Assembly: GCA_963762735.1 (NCBI GenBank)
Contig: CAVXMG010000018.1
Span: forward strand, 12,250 to 76,249
Direction of reading: 5' to 3'
Origin: DASXKD01 sp963762735
GTDB lineage: Bacteria > Actinomycetota > Actinomycetes > Streptosporangiales > Streptosporangiaceae
DNA: 64,000 nucleotides
The notes under the pieces are model-generated. The model ran no database searches. It saw only the letters and a program-made list of their open reading frames with translations, and was not told where the DNA came from. This document shows, one piece after another, positions 36,268-45,796 of this stretch (the stretch's first letter is position 1; every line of letters begins with the position of its first letter). The position numbers and the translations under genes were made by a program.

Positions 36268-37559
36268 GGCAGCGTCACCTCCAGCGTGGTCGGGCCGCCC
36301 GCGGGACTGGTCACCCGGAACTGGCCGTCCACGCCCGCGACGCGGGCCGCGAGGCCGGACAGGCCCTGCCCGGCCGGATCCGCCCCGCCCACGCCGTCGT
36401 CGGTGATCTCCACCGACAACTGGTCGCCGACCCCGACCACGAGGATCCGGGCATGGTGCGCGTGGGCGTGCTTGGCGATGTTGGTGAGCGCCTCGGCGAC
36501 CACGAAGTAGGCGATCGCCTCGATCGCCGCGGGCGGCCGCACCGGCAGTTCCACCGACACGGTCACCGGCACCGGGGACAGCGCCGCCAGCCCGGACAGG
36601 GCGGCGTCAAGGCCGCGGTCGGACAGCACCGGCGGGTGCACGCCCCGGACCAGGTTCCGCAACTCGACCAGCGCCTCCTTGGCCTGCTCGTGGGCTTCGC
36701 CGACGATCGCGGCGGCCGCCTCGGGGTCGGTGCCGAACTTGGCCTTGGCCCGGCCGAGTTCCATCGCCAGCGACACCAGTCGCTGCTGTGCGCCGTCGTG
36801 CAGGTCCCGCTCGATGCGCATCCGCTCCGTTTCGGCCGCATCCATGACCTTGGCCCGGCTGGTCTCCAGCTCGCCGATCCTGGCGGTCAGTTGTTCCCGG
36901 CCGGAGCCGAGCAGCCCCCTGGCGACCGCCGCGTCCGCCGCGGCCATCCCGCGGGTCAGGGCAGGTGAGACGAGCAGCAGCACCAGGCCCGCCAGCACGG
37001 CGGCGATCAGCGCTCCGTGAGACTGGATCAGGTAGCCGTCGATGTGGGCGCCGCCACCGGGCAGTCTTCGGACATAGGCCGGCGCGGTGATCAGCGCCAG
37101 GCCCGTCGACCACATCACGGTGACCAGCACGAACTGCAGCGTGCTGAGCGGGAACCTGATCAGCCCGTACAGGGCGCCGCGCCAGGCCGCCGCGGAGGTC
37201 AGCGGTGCCCACATCCGGCGCAGCCCGCTCCGTCCGCCCGGCAGCGGTGCGGCCGGGATGTCCGTGCCAAGCAGCAGCGCGAACCTGGCCCGCTCGGCAC
37301 GCCCCATCCACAGACACACCCAGAGCGTGCCCGCCAGCACCGGAACGCCGGCCAGGAAGACCGGTATCAGGGCGATCCCGGTGGCCAAGCCGGTGAGTAC
37401 CACCGTGAAGGTCACCAGGCCGACGCCGAATCCCGCGATCAGGTGGACGAAGGCGAGCCAGGTACGGGCCGAGAAGAGCGCGCCCAGCGCCGACACCGGG
37501 CCGCCCCGGCGGCTCTCGGTGGCCACGGGCGCTCCCCTGCCGACGACGTCTTGACTCAC
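36255..37559 (-). CDS. Sensor histidine kinase with DUF/Sensor membrane domain
   Basis: 434 residues. N-terminal membrane sensor of the actinomycete Sensor (PF13796-like) type: about four to six helices between residues 28 and 205 (FGVGLVTFTVVLTGLATGIA, LIPVFLAGVPVLAGTLWVCL, FPLSTLQFVLVTVMWSTGLA, ALIAAVLAGLVLLLVSPAL). A coiled linker leads to the HisKA_3 helix with His in IERDLHDGAQQRLVSLAMEL, then the ATPase domain (AYFVVAEALTNIAKHAHA; ITDDGVGGADPAGQGLSGLA). GTG 37559. First gene of the kinase-regulator-DUF4097 operon; divergent from the MMPL transporter with 170 bp between. Confidence 0.9.
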   Translation of the reverse strand: MSQDVVGRGAPVATESRRGGPVSALGALFSARTWLAFVHLIAGFGVGLVTFTVVLTGLATGIALIPVFLAGVPVLAGTLWVCLWMGRAERARFALLLGTDIPAAPLPGGRSGLRRMWAPLTSAAAWRGALYGLIRFPLSTLQFVLVTVMWSTGLALITAPAYVRRLPGGGAHIDGYLIQSHGALIAAVLAGLVLLLVSPALTRGMAAADAAVARGLLGSGREQLTARIGELETSRAKVMDAAETERMRIERDLHDGAQQRLVSLAMELGRAKAKFGTDPEAAAAIVGEAHEQAKEALVELRNLVRGVHPPVLSDRGLDAALSGLAALSPVPVTVSVELPVRPPAAIEAIAYFVVAEALTNIAKHAHAHHARILVVGVGDQLSVEITDDGVGGADPAGQGLSGLAARVAGVDGQFRVTSPAGGPTTLEVTLPCGS

Positions 37560-37728
37560 GGCACAACCCTAGGCGGCCGACGGCGCGGCACCGATCCCGC
37601 TGGCCCCCGGGTCCGGGGTGAGGCCAGCCCCACCCCGGATCGGGCCGCCTGCCGGATGTCGCCGCACGGGCCAGCCCAGAAGGCTTGCCAGTGTCCCTTC
37701 AACGACGGCCAAGACCAGTGAGGCTCCC

Positions 37729-39990
37729 ATGAAACGCCCGTCCGCACTGTTGTATGGTGCAGAACCCGTCTCCCCGCCGCCCCGCCGGACGTCAGCCCCG
37801 GTGGTGGAACGTGTCGCCGGGTGGAGCGCCAGGCATCGCAAGACCGCGCTGATCGGCTGGCTGCTGCTGGTGGCCGGCGCCGTGATGGTCGGCGGCATGC
37901 TCGGCACCAAGAACCTGAACAGCTACGACCCCGGCCAGGCGGGCCGGGCCGAGCGGGTGCTGAGCAGGCCCGGCGTGGTTCAGCCCGCCTCCGAAACCGT
38001 CCTGATCCAGGCCAGGAGCGGCACCCGCACCGTGGCCTCCGACCCGGAGATCCGCCGGGCCATCAGGCAGGTGACCGCGGCCCTGGGCGCCATGCCCAAG
38101 GTCGCCACCGGCATCGAGTCGCCGCTGGCCCCGGGCGGCGGCAAGCTGATCTCGCGGGACGGCCGCTCCGCGCTGATCATGTTCAACGTCACGGGCAACC
38201 CGGACAACGCCGATCAGACGGTCGTCGCCGCGGAGCGCGCCGTCGCCGCCGTCCAGGCCGCCCATCCGGGCCTGCGGGTGGCCGAATCCGGCCAGGCCAG
38301 CGCGGGCCGGGCCACCAACGACATCATCAGCTCCGACTTCCGCCGGGCCGAGGTCACCTCGGTGCCGATCACGCTGGTGCTGCTGCTCTGCGTGTTCGGC
38401 GCGCTGATCGCGGCGGGCATCCCGCTGCTGCTCGCCGGCACCGCGGTGGTCGCCGCCATCTCGCTGCTCGCGATCCCCAGCCGCTGGCTGCCGGTGGGCA
38501 GCACCACCTCGTCGGTCGTGCTGCTGGTCGGCATGGCCGTGGGCATCGACTACTCGCTGTTCTACCTGCGCAGGGAGCGGGAGGAACGGGCCGCGGGCGC
38601 CGACACCTACACAGCGGTGCGGAGCGCCGCGGCCACCTCGGGCCGCGCGATCGTGGTGTCCGGCCTCACCGTGATGATCTCCCTGGCCGGGCTGTTCCTG
38701 ACCGGCATCGACGTCTTCTCCGGGCTGGCCGTGGGCACGATCATGGTGGTCGGCGTCACCGTGCTCGGCTCGCTGACCGCGCTCCCGGCGGCGCTGTCGC
38801 TGCTTGGCTCCTGGGTGGACCGGGGCAGGATCCCGTTCCTTGGCCGCCGCCGCACCGCGGCACGCCCGTCCCGGGTGTGGGCGGCCCTGGCCCGCCGCGT
38901 GGTGGCCAAGCCGGTCCTGTTCGGGGGAGTGGCCGCGCTGGCGCTCGCCGCCCTGGCCGTGCCCGCGCTCAGCATGCGGCTGGCCGACCCCGGCTTCCGC
39001 GACCTGCCCGCGAACGTCCCCGTGGTACAGAGCCTGCTCGCCACCCAGCGGGCATTCCCCGGCGGCCCGTCACCCGCCGAGGTCGTCGTCACCGGCGACA
39101 ACCTCACCGGCCCGGCGGTGCGGCATGCCATCACCGCCCTGCAGGGGCGGGCCGCGGCGGGCACGCTGCTGCGCGAACCGGTCACCGCCGCACTGCTCGA
39201 CCACGACCAGGTGATGGTGATCTCGGTGCCGCTGGCCGGAGGCGGTACGGACGCCACCTCCAACCGGGCCCTGGCTCAACTGCGCGACCACGCGCTGCCC
39301 GCCACGCTGGGCCGGGTCAGCGGCATCGGCTACGCGGTGACCGGCATGACCGCGGGCAACCACGACTTCGACACCAAGCTCAGCGCCACCATGCCGCTGG
39401 TCTTCGTGTTCGTCCTCGGCCTGGCGTTCCTGGTGCTGATGGTCAGCTTCCGGTCGGTGTTCATCCCATTGACGTCCATCGCGCTGAACCTGCTGTCCAT
39501 CGGCGCGGCCTACGGGGTGCTGACCCTGATCTTCCAGGACGGCCACCTGCACGGGCCGCTGGGGTTCAGCCCGTACGGCGCGATCGTGCCGTGGATGCCG
39601 CTGTTCATGTTCGTGCTCCTGTTCGGGCTGAGCATGGACTACCACGTATTCATCCTGAGCCGCATCCGCGAACTGCGGCTGCGGGGCATGCCCACCCGGG
39701 AGGCGATCACCAACGGCATCGGCATCAGCGCGGGCGTGGTAACCAGCGCCGCGGTGATCATGGTGGCGGTGTTCTCGATCTTCGCCACGCTCTCGGTGAT
39801 CGAGTTCAAGATGATCGGCATCGGCCTGGCCACCGCGATCCTCATCGACGCCACCGTGGTGCGCGGGGTGCTCATGCCGGCCGCCATGTCGCTGCTCGGC
39901 GAGCGCAACTGGTACCTGCCCCGCTGGCTGGCCTGGCTGCCTGGCGGCCGGAGCCGCCACGCCGTCACGGAGGCGACCAGGGTCAGGTGA
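37729..39990 (+). CDS. MMPL/RND family transporter
   Basis: 753-residue inner-membrane protein. First helix at about 35-55 (ALIGWLLLVAGAVMVGGMLG), a soluble porter loop, then a block of five or six helices (about 205-355: VPITLVLLLCVFGALIAAGI; SSVVLLVGMAVGIDYSLFYL, the MMPL GIDYSLF motif), a second large loop, and a second membrane block (about 550-720: LVFVFVLGLAFLVLMVSFRS; FVLLFGLSMDYHVFILSRI with the paired SMDYHVF motif). The Asp-Tyr pairs in both halves are the proton-relay residues of the family. MMPL proteins export lipids or hydrophobic compounds; the substrate is unknown. ATG 37729 is weakly preceded by GTGAGG. A strong hairpin follows at 40021-40056. Confidence 0.9.
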   Translation: MKRPSALLYGAEPVSPPPRRTSAPVVERVAGWSARHRKTALIGWLLLVAGAVMVGGMLGTKNLNSYDPGQAGRAERVLSRPGVVQPASETVLIQARSGTRTVASDPEIRRAIRQVTAALGAMPKVATGIESPLAPGGGKLISRDGRSALIMFNVTGNPDNADQTVVAAERAVAAVQAAHPGLRVAESGQASAGRATNDIISSDFRRAEVTSVPITLVLLLCVFGALIAAGIPLLLAGTAVVAAISLLAIPSRWLPVGSTTSSVVLLVGMAVGIDYSLFYLRREREERAAGADTYTAVRSAAATSGRAIVVSGLTVMISLAGLFLTGIDVFSGLAVGTIMVVGVTVLGSLTALPAALSLLGSWVDRGRIPFLGRRRTAARPSRVWAALARRVVAKPVLFGGVAALALAALAVPALSMRLADPGFRDLPANVPVVQSLLATQRAFPGGPSPAEVVVTGDNLTGPAVRHAITALQGRAAAGTLLREPVTAALLDHDQVMVISVPLAGGGTDATSNRALAQLRDHALPATLGRVSGIGYAVTGMTAGNHDFDTKLSATMPLVFVFVLGLAFLVLMVSFRSVFIPLTSIALNLLSIGAAYGVLTLIFQDGHLHGPLGFSPYGAIVPWMPLFMFVLLFGLSMDYHVFILSRIRELRLRGMPTREAITNGIGISAGVVTSAAVIMVAVFSIFATLSVIEFKMIGIGLATAILIDATVVRGVLMPAAMSLLGERNWYLPRWLAWLPGGRSRHAVTEATRVR

Positions 39991-40020
39991 CCAGGGAGCG
40001 CACCTGACACCGGATCGGGA

Positions 40021-40056
40021 CGCAGGTGCGCACGGCGGCCGCCGTCCGCACCTGCG
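40021..40056 (+). terminator. 18-bp hairpin after the MMPL gene
   Basis: Arms CGCAGGTGCGCACGGCGG (40021-40038) and CCGCCGTCCGCACCTGCG (40039-40056) pair with a single mismatch, starting 30 bp after the stop. Followed by TGTAAAA. Likely transcription terminator. Confidence 0.65.
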
Positions 40057-40139
40057 CCTGTAAAACGTGGTCTTGACGCGGTAGAGGGCACGGTGATTAC
40101 TTCTGGGTAACTAGCCGCTCTCCGCCCGTGGAGGAGAAC

Positions 40140-40968
40140 TTGTTAGAGCCCCGCATCCCGTCCCGCCGGCGCCTGTCCGCCCGTCCTGCCCGGTTCGCCC
40201 TCGCCGCCGCCCGCCACGGCGGCCCTGTCCCTGGTGCTCACCGCCGCGCCCGCCAGTGCCGCCGTGAACTACGTCGCTCTCGGCGACTCCTACGCCTCCG
40301 GCCTCGGGGCCGGCAACTACTCCGGCGGGTCCTGCGACCGCAGCTCGGGCGCCTACCCGCAACTGTGGGCGAACGCGAACCACCCCGACTCGTTCGCGTT
40401 CGTCGCCTGCTCCGGCGCCACCACCACCGACGTGATCAACAATCAGATCTCGGCGCTGTCGACATCCACGACCCTGGTGTCGGTCACGATCGGCGGCAAC
40501 GACGTGGGCTTCTCCAACGTGATGGAGACCTGCGTGCTCGGCTCCACCAGCGACTGCGTCAACGCGGTCAACCAGGCGGAGGCGGAGGCCAGGAGCCAGC
40601 TTCCTGGTGCGCTGAACACCCTGTTCGGCGACATCTCGGCCCGGGCGCCGAACGCCACGGTGGTCGTGACCGGCTACCCCGAGTTCTACGACCTGAGCAA
40701 GTCCTCTGGATGCATCGGGCTGAGCACCACCGACCGCACCGCCCTGGACGGCGGCGCGGACGTGCTCGACTCGGTGATCCAGGCCGCCACGGCGGGGCAC
40801 GCGGGCTTCGCCTACGCCGAGATCCGCCCGGCCTTCTCCGGGCATGAGATCTGCGACTCGAGCAGCTGGCTGCACTCGGTGGACTGGCTGAACCTCGGCG
40901 ACTCCTACCACCCGACCGCGTCCGGGCAGTCCGGCGGGTACTACCCGGTGTTCAGCGCGGCAGCCTGA
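40140..40968 (+). pseudogene. Secreted SGNH-hydrolase (GDSL esterase), one frameshift
   Basis: About 275 residues. It begins at TTG 40140 (GGAGGAG immediately upstream) with a basic signal-peptide start (LEPRIPSRRRLSARPARFAL); a one-base break near 40212 moves reading to LSLVLTAAPASA (cleavage site) and the mature enzyme. Catalytic blocks: VNYVALGDSYASGLGAG (block I Ser), VSVTIGGNDVGFSNV (block III Asn), and DSYHPTASGQSGGY (block V, Asp-x2-His). Several Cys (SCDRSSG, CSGATTTD, TCVLGSTSDC, SGCIGLS, HEICDSS) suggest disulfides, as in the Streptomyces scabies esterase family. The second codon is TTA, a rare leucine codon in such genomes. Confidence 0.75.
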
Positions 40969-40989
40969 CCGCCGCCGCCTAACGCGCAC

Positions 40990-41013
40990 AGGCCCCGGGG
41001 ATTCCCCGGGGCC
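40990..41013. terminator. Bidirectional GC hairpin between convergent genes
   Basis: AGGCCCCGGGG-AT-TCCCCGGGGCCT type palindrome, a near-perfect 11-bp stem with a minimal loop, between the esterase stop (40968) and the mmsA stop (41030). Confidence 0.75.
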
Positions 41014-41029
41014 TGACGCGGGGTGCGGG

Positions 41030-42529
41030 CTACTTGTTAACGGGGAAGCCGAGGTTGACCCCGCCGTGGCTGGGGTCCAGCCAGCGCGAGGTGACCGCCT
41101 TGCCCCGGGTGTAGAAGTGGATCCCCTCGGTGCCGTAGACGTGGGTGTCCCCGAACAGGGACGACTTCCACCCGCCGAAGGAGTAGTAGGCCATCGGCAC
41201 CGGGATCGGCACGTTAACGCCGACCATGCCGACCTCGACCTCGGACACGAACCGGCGGGCCGCTCCCCCGTCGTTGGTGTAGATCGCCACCCCGTTGCCG
41301 TAGGGGTTCTCGCTGACCAGCCGCAGCGCGTCGGCGTAACTGGGCACCCGGACCACGGAGAGCACCGGCCCGAAGATCTCGTCGCGGTAGCAGCTCATCT
41401 CGGGCGTGACGTGGTCGAGCACGCTCGGGCCGAGCCAGAAGCCGTCGGAGTCGCCGCCGATCACCGGGTGCATCCGGCCGTCCACCGCCAGCGTGGCACC
41501 CTCCTTCACGCCGGTGTCCAGGTAGGAGGCGACCTTGTCCCGGTGCGGGCCGGTGACCAGCGGGCCCATCTCCGACCGTTCGTCGGTGCCAGGGCCGACC
41601 CGCAGCCCGTGCACCCGGTCGGCGATCTTGGCGACCAGTTCGTCGCCGACCGAGCCCACCGCCACCAGCACGGAGACCGCCATGCAGCGCTCGCCCGCCG
41701 AGCCGAACCCGGCCGACACCGCCGCGTCGGCGGCCAGGTCGACGTCCGCGTCCGGGAGCACCACCATGTGGTTCTTGGCCCCGCCGAGCGCCTGCACGCG
41801 CTTGCCCGCCGAGGTGCCTGTTTCATAGACGTAACGAGCAATCGGGGTGGACCCGACGAAACTCACCGCACGCACATCGGGGTGGGTGAGGAGCGCGTCC
41901 ACGGCCTCCTTGTCGCCGTGCACCACGTTGAACGCGCCGTCGGGCAGCCCCGCCTCGGCCAGCAGCCTGGCCAGCAGCAGCGACGCCGAGGGGTCCTTCT
42001 CCGATGGCTTGAGCACGAACGTGTTGCCGCAGGCCAGCGCGATCGGGAACATCCACATCGGCACCATGGCCGGGAAGTTGAACGGGGTGATCCCGGCCAC
42101 CACGCCCAGCGGCTGGCGGATCGAGTAGGCGTCCACGCCGGTGGACACGTTCTCGGAGTAGTCGCCCTTGAGCAGGTGCCCGAGGCCGCAGGCGAACTCG
42201 ACGACCTCCAGGCCGCGGGCCACCTCCCCGTCCGCGTCCGAGGTCACCTTGCCGTGCTCGGCGCTGACCAGCCCGGCGAGCTCACCACGGTGGGCGTTGA
42301 GCAGCTCGCGGAAGGCGAAAAGCACGTTCGTTCGTTTGGCAAGAGAAAAAGAGCGCCAGCCGGGGAGCGCCTTCGCGGCCGCCGCGACCGCGTCGCCGAC
42401 CACGGTGGCGGAGGCGAAATCCACGGTGCCGGTGACCTGGCCGGTGGCCGGGTTGTAGATGTCACCGCGGCGCTCCGCGGCGCCGTCCCAGGGCCGCCCG
42501 CCGATCCAGTGCGATACGTGCTTACTCAT
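41030..42529 (-). CDS. mmsA: CoA-acylating methylmalonate-semialdehyde dehydrogenase
   Basis: 499 residues of the aldehyde dehydrogenase superfamily. MmsA oxidises (methyl)malonate semialdehyde to propionyl- or acetyl-CoA. Motifs: HWIGGRPWDGAAERRGDIYN start, EHGKVTSDADGEVARGLEVV, the MmsA-typical QPLGVVAGITPFNFPAMVPM, FVGSTPIARYVYETGTSAGK, ALGGAKNHMVVLPDADVD and catalytic Cys in GSAGERCMAVSV. Its ATG overlaps the stop of the upstream aminotransferase gene (42526-42529), so the pair converts an omega-amino acid such as beta-alanine or 3-aminoisobutyrate to the semialdehyde and then to acyl-CoA. Confidence 0.9.
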   Translation of the reverse strand: MSKHVSHWIGGRPWDGAAERRGDIYNPATGQVTGTVDFASATVVGDAVAAAAKALPGWRSFSLAKRTNVLFAFRELLNAHRGELAGLVSAEHGKVTSDADGEVARGLEVVEFACGLGHLLKGDYSENVSTGVDAYSIRQPLGVVAGITPFNFPAMVPMWMFPIALACGNTFVLKPSEKDPSASLLLARLLAEAGLPDGAFNVVHGDKEAVDALLTHPDVRAVSFVGSTPIARYVYETGTSAGKRVQALGGAKNHMVVLPDADVDLAADAAVSAGFGSAGERCMAVSVLVAVGSVGDELVAKIADRVHGLRVGPGTDERSEMGPLVTGPHRDKVASYLDTGVKEGATLAVDGRMHPVIGGDSDGFWLGPSVLDHVTPEMSCYRDEIFGPVLSVVRVPSYADALRLVSENPYGNGVAIYTNDGGAARRFVSEVEVGMVGVNVPIPVPMAYYSFGGWKSSLFGDTHVYGTEGIHFYTRGKAVTSRWLDPSHGGVNLGFPVNK

Positions 42530-43824
42530 TGCTTCGCTCCCGCGTCCACCGCGCGGAGGGCGTCGATGAGCAGGCCCAGGCCCTCCTTGGCGTCGGCCTC
42601 GGTGATGTTCATCGGCGGCGCCATCCGCAATGCGTGGCCCTGCAGCCCGCCCTTGCCGATCAGCAGGCCGCGCTCGCGCGCTTCCTCAAGTGCGCGGGTG
42701 GCCAGCGCCGGGCTGGGCGCGCCGGTGCCCGGGTCCACCAGGTCCACCGCGAACATCAGGCCCTTGCCGCGGACCTCGCCGACCGCGTCCAGCCGCTCGG
42801 TTGCCTCGCGCAGCCCGTGGATGATCATGGTGCCGAGCGTGGCCGCGTTGCGCTGCAGGTCGTGGTCGAGCACGTAGTCCAGGGCCGCGTTGGCCGCGGT
42901 GGTGGACAGCGGGTTGCCACCGAATGTGGAGATGCCGTTGCCGGGCACGCCGTCCATCAGGTCGCCGCGGGCGATCACCCCGCCGATCGCGAACCCGTTG
43001 CCGAGGCCCTTGGCGAACGTGATCATGTCCGGGACCACGCCGTGCGCGCCGATTCCCCAGAAGTGCTCGCCGGTGCGGCCCCAGGCGGTCTGCACCTCGT
43101 CGGAGATGAACAGCACGCCCTGCTCCGCGAGCAGGTTGCGGTACGCGCCGAGCAGCCCGTCCGGAGCCATGGTGAATCCGCCGACGCCCTGGATCGGCTC
43201 GGCGATCAGGCACGCCACGTCCCGCGCGGTCCCGGCGGTGAGCAGGTGCCTCAGGTCGGCGACGCACGCCTCGGTGTACTCGACGTTGGACATGCGCGCG
43301 AACGCGGGCAGGTACCTGTCCGTGCCGTGCAGGTACTGCACGGTGAACGGGGCGAGCTGGGAACTCTTCCACGCCACGTTGCCGGTGATCGCGACCGCGC
43401 CGAACGAGCGGCCGTGGTAGCTGCCGCGCATGGCGAGCACCTGGTTGGAGCGGCGGGCGGCGGTGGCGAGCATCAGCGCGGTCTCGTTCGCCTCGGTGCC
43501 CGAGTTGGTGAAGAACACCTTGGCGTCCTTGATCCCGGACAGCCGGGCCAGCTTCTCGGCCAGCTCCACCTGGCTGCGGATCAGGTACAGGGTCGAGGTG
43601 TGCACGATCCCGGTGGAAAGCTGGCGCTGCACTGCGTCGCGGACCTCGGGCAGGTCATACCCGAGCATGTTGGTGAGGATGCCGCAGAAGAAGTCGAGGT
43701 AGGTGCGGCCGGAGGCGTCGGTGACGCGGCTGCCGCTGCCGCTGACCAGTTCCAGCGGGTGCTCATAGTAGAGGCCCATCCAGTTGGGCAGGACAGCGCG
43801 ATGCCGGTTAACGAGATCAGTCAT
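42526..43824 (-). CDS. Class III (omega-amino acid) aminotransferase
   Basis: 432 residues, PLP enzyme. Motifs: YLDFFCGILTNMLGYDLPEV, FFTNSGTEANETALMLATAA, RGSYHGRSFGAVAITGN, IAEPIQGVGGFTMAPDGLL, VLFISDEVQTAWGRTGEHFW and the PLP Lys in TFAKGLGNGFAIGG. Co-translated with mmsA downstream, which argues for beta-alanine or 3-aminoisobutyrate as amino donor. ATG 43824. A PucR-type regulator is divergent across a 186-bp gap that contains a perfect inverted repeat. Confidence 0.87.
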   Translation of the reverse strand: MTDLVNRHRAVLPNWMGLYYEHPLELVSGSGSRVTDASGRTYLDFFCGILTNMLGYDLPEVRDAVQRQLSTGIVHTSTLYLIRSQVELAEKLARLSGIKDAKVFFTNSGTEANETALMLATAARRSNQVLAMRGSYHGRSFGAVAITGNVAWKSSQLAPFTVQYLHGTDRYLPAFARMSNVEYTEACVADLRHLLTAGTARDVACLIAEPIQGVGGFTMAPDGLLGAYRNLLAEQGVLFISDEVQTAWGRTGEHFWGIGAHGVVPDMITFAKGLGNGFAIGGVIARGDLMDGVPGNGISTFGGNPLSTTAANAALDYVLDHDLQRNAATLGTMIIHGLREATERLDAVGEVRGKGLMFAVDLVDPGTGAPSPALATRALEEARERGLLIGKGGLQGHALRMAPPMNITEADAKEGLGLLIDALRAVDAGAKQ

Positions 43825-43922
43825 GCGCCCCAGTCTCCCGTGCGAGGAGGTGCCGCCGGTGCGTCACTTTGTAAGGTAATAGCGAAGAGCCTTTACACCG
43901 TGTAACGCGGCAGCCCTGCCCC

Positions 43923-43978
43923 GTTCGTGATCATGACTTCGGGGGCCTATAGGCACCACCTAAGTCATGATCACGAAC
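43923..43978. promoter_or_regulatory. Perfect 17-bp inverted repeat in the divergent region
   Basis: GTTCGTGATCATGACTT (43923-43939) is repeated exactly in inverse at 43962-43978, with a 22-base spacer. Each arm contains the palindrome-like core TGATCATGA. It lies 99 bp before the aminotransferase start and 33 bp before the pucR-type start, an operator position. Confidence 0.65.
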
Positions 43979-44010
43979 CTGGCGGGGCGGGCCCGGCGGG
44001 AGGAGGCGGG

Positions 44011-45646
44011 GTGCTGCCGACGGTGGCGGAGGTGCTCGGGCTGGAGGCGGTGCGGCGCGGGCAGCCGCGGGTGGTGGCCGGGACGCACCGGCTGGACACC
44101 CCGGTGCGGTGGGTGCACGCGATCGAGTTCGCCGACGCGGCGCGGCTGCTGCGCGGCGGCGAACTGGTGCTGGCCACCGGGATCGCGCTGCCCGACGAGG
44201 GCGCGCTGCTTGACGCCTACGTCGCCGACCTCGCCTCGGTGGGCGTGGCCGCGCTCGCGGTGGAACTGGGCCGCCGGTACACCGGCGGGCTGCCGGCCGG
44301 CTTTGTCGCGGCGGCGCAGGCGCACGGGCTGCCGCTCATCGTGTTCGGCCGGGAGGTCCCGTTCGTCGAGATCACCGAGGCGGTGCACGCCCGGATCATC
44401 GACGACCAGTTGGACCAGTTGCGCGCCTCGGCCAGGTTGCACGAGGTGTTCACCGACCTGGCGGTGGCGGGCGCCGGCCCCGGGGAGATACTCCGGCAGG
44501 CGGCCCTGCTCGCGGGCCGGCCAGTGATCCTGGCGGACCTGTCGCACCGCGTGCTCGCCTGCGAGCCGGCCGGGGCCGACCCCGCGGCGCTGCTTGACGG
44601 CTTCGAGGCACGGTCCCGCGCCGTGGTCGTGGCCGAGCGGACCGGTTACGACGAGCCGTCCGGCTGGCTGGTCACCGTGGCGGGCGCCAGGGGCGAGGAC
44701 TGGGGCCGGGTCATCCTGGCCTGCGGCGGCTCCCCCGGCCCCCGGCGACCTGGCGCTGGTGGAGCGCACCGCCACCGCGCTCGCGCTGGCCCGGTTGCTG
44801 ACCCGCCAGCACGAGAGCCTGGAGCGGCAGGCGCACACCTCGCTGATCGGCGCGATCGTGGCCGGGACGTACACCGACCCGGACGAGGCGGCGGCCCGGG
44901 CCCGGGCCCTGGGCGTCCAGGTCACCGGGCGGCAACTGCTCACCATGGCGGTCGGTTTCCGCCAGGGCGGGCGCGGGCTGCCCGCCCACGCGCGGATTCT
45001 CGAGGTGGCCGACGCGCTCGCCGACGCGTGCCGCCGCGAGCGGATTCCCGCACTGGTCGGCTCGCTCGGCGAAGCCGGGGTCGGCGCCCTGCTGTCGGCC
45101 GACCGCGGGGCGGACCCCGACGCCGTGCTGGCCTCGGTCTGCGCCGCGGCCAGGCAGCGGCTGCCCGGCGGCGACGCGGTGATCGGGGCCGGGTCGGCCG
45201 CCGGATCCCTCGCCGAAGCGCGCCGGTCGCTGCTGGAGGCGCAGCAGGTCGCCGACGCCACGGCCGCCTCGCCGTCGGCGGGCCAGGGCCGGCCCTACTA
45301 CCGGCTGGCCGACCTGCGGCTGCGCGGCCTGCTGCACCTGCTCGGCGACGACGCCCGGCTGGCCACGTTCGTGGACAGGGAACTCGGCCCGCTGATCGCC
45401 CACGACCAGACGCACGGCACCGGGCTGACCAAGGTGCTCGGTGCCTACCTGGCCGAGGGCGGCAACAAGGCGGCCGCGGCGGGCCGGGCGCACCTGGCCC
45501 GGCCCACCTTCTACGAGCGGCTGCGGCTCATCGAGCGGATCCTCGGGGTGAGCCTGGACTCGGCCGAGTCGCGCACCTCACTGCACGTCGCCCTGCTCGC
45601 GGTGCTGTCCGGCCACCACCCGCGGGGCCGGGCCGTCACGGGCTAG
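44011..45646 (+). pseudogene. PucR-family transcription regulator, one frameshift
   Basis: About 545 residues. From GTG 44011 (GGGAGGAGG upstream) the N-terminal PucR domain reads LPTVAEVLGLEAVRRGQPRV, HAIEFADAARLLRGGELVLA and GLPLIVFGREVPFVEITEAV. After a frame break at about 44732, in a run of C (ggctcccccggcccccgg), the central GGDEF-like region follows (LIGAIVAGTYTDPDEAAARA) and the C-terminal HTH_30 domain (LGAYLAEGGNKAAAAGRAHL then ARPTFYERLRLIERILGV). PucR-type factors activate catabolic genes for purines, amino acids or GABA in response to metabolites. The divergent aminotransferase-mmsA operon is the obvious target. Confidence 0.8.
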
Positions 45647-45796
45647 TTCTGACACTGGCCTAGGCATGGCCGTCCTTGGGGGTTTGCCCGAATACGCTCT
45701 GGACGGCGCACTGCTTGATGTCCCGGGCCAGCGCCGGGGCATCGCTGCAGTGTGAGCCGGGACATGACCCGGCTGAGGCATCTGCCTGTACTTTGA

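Noticed and set aside
41066..42877. Open frame of 603 codons antisense to mmsA and the aminotransferase
   Set aside because: The other strand has a fully conserved enzyme; the shadow frame is Val/Gly/Arg-rich with no motif.
45660..45796. Short minus-strand frame after the GntR gene
   Set aside because: No ribosome binding site, no motif and codon use unlike neighbours.
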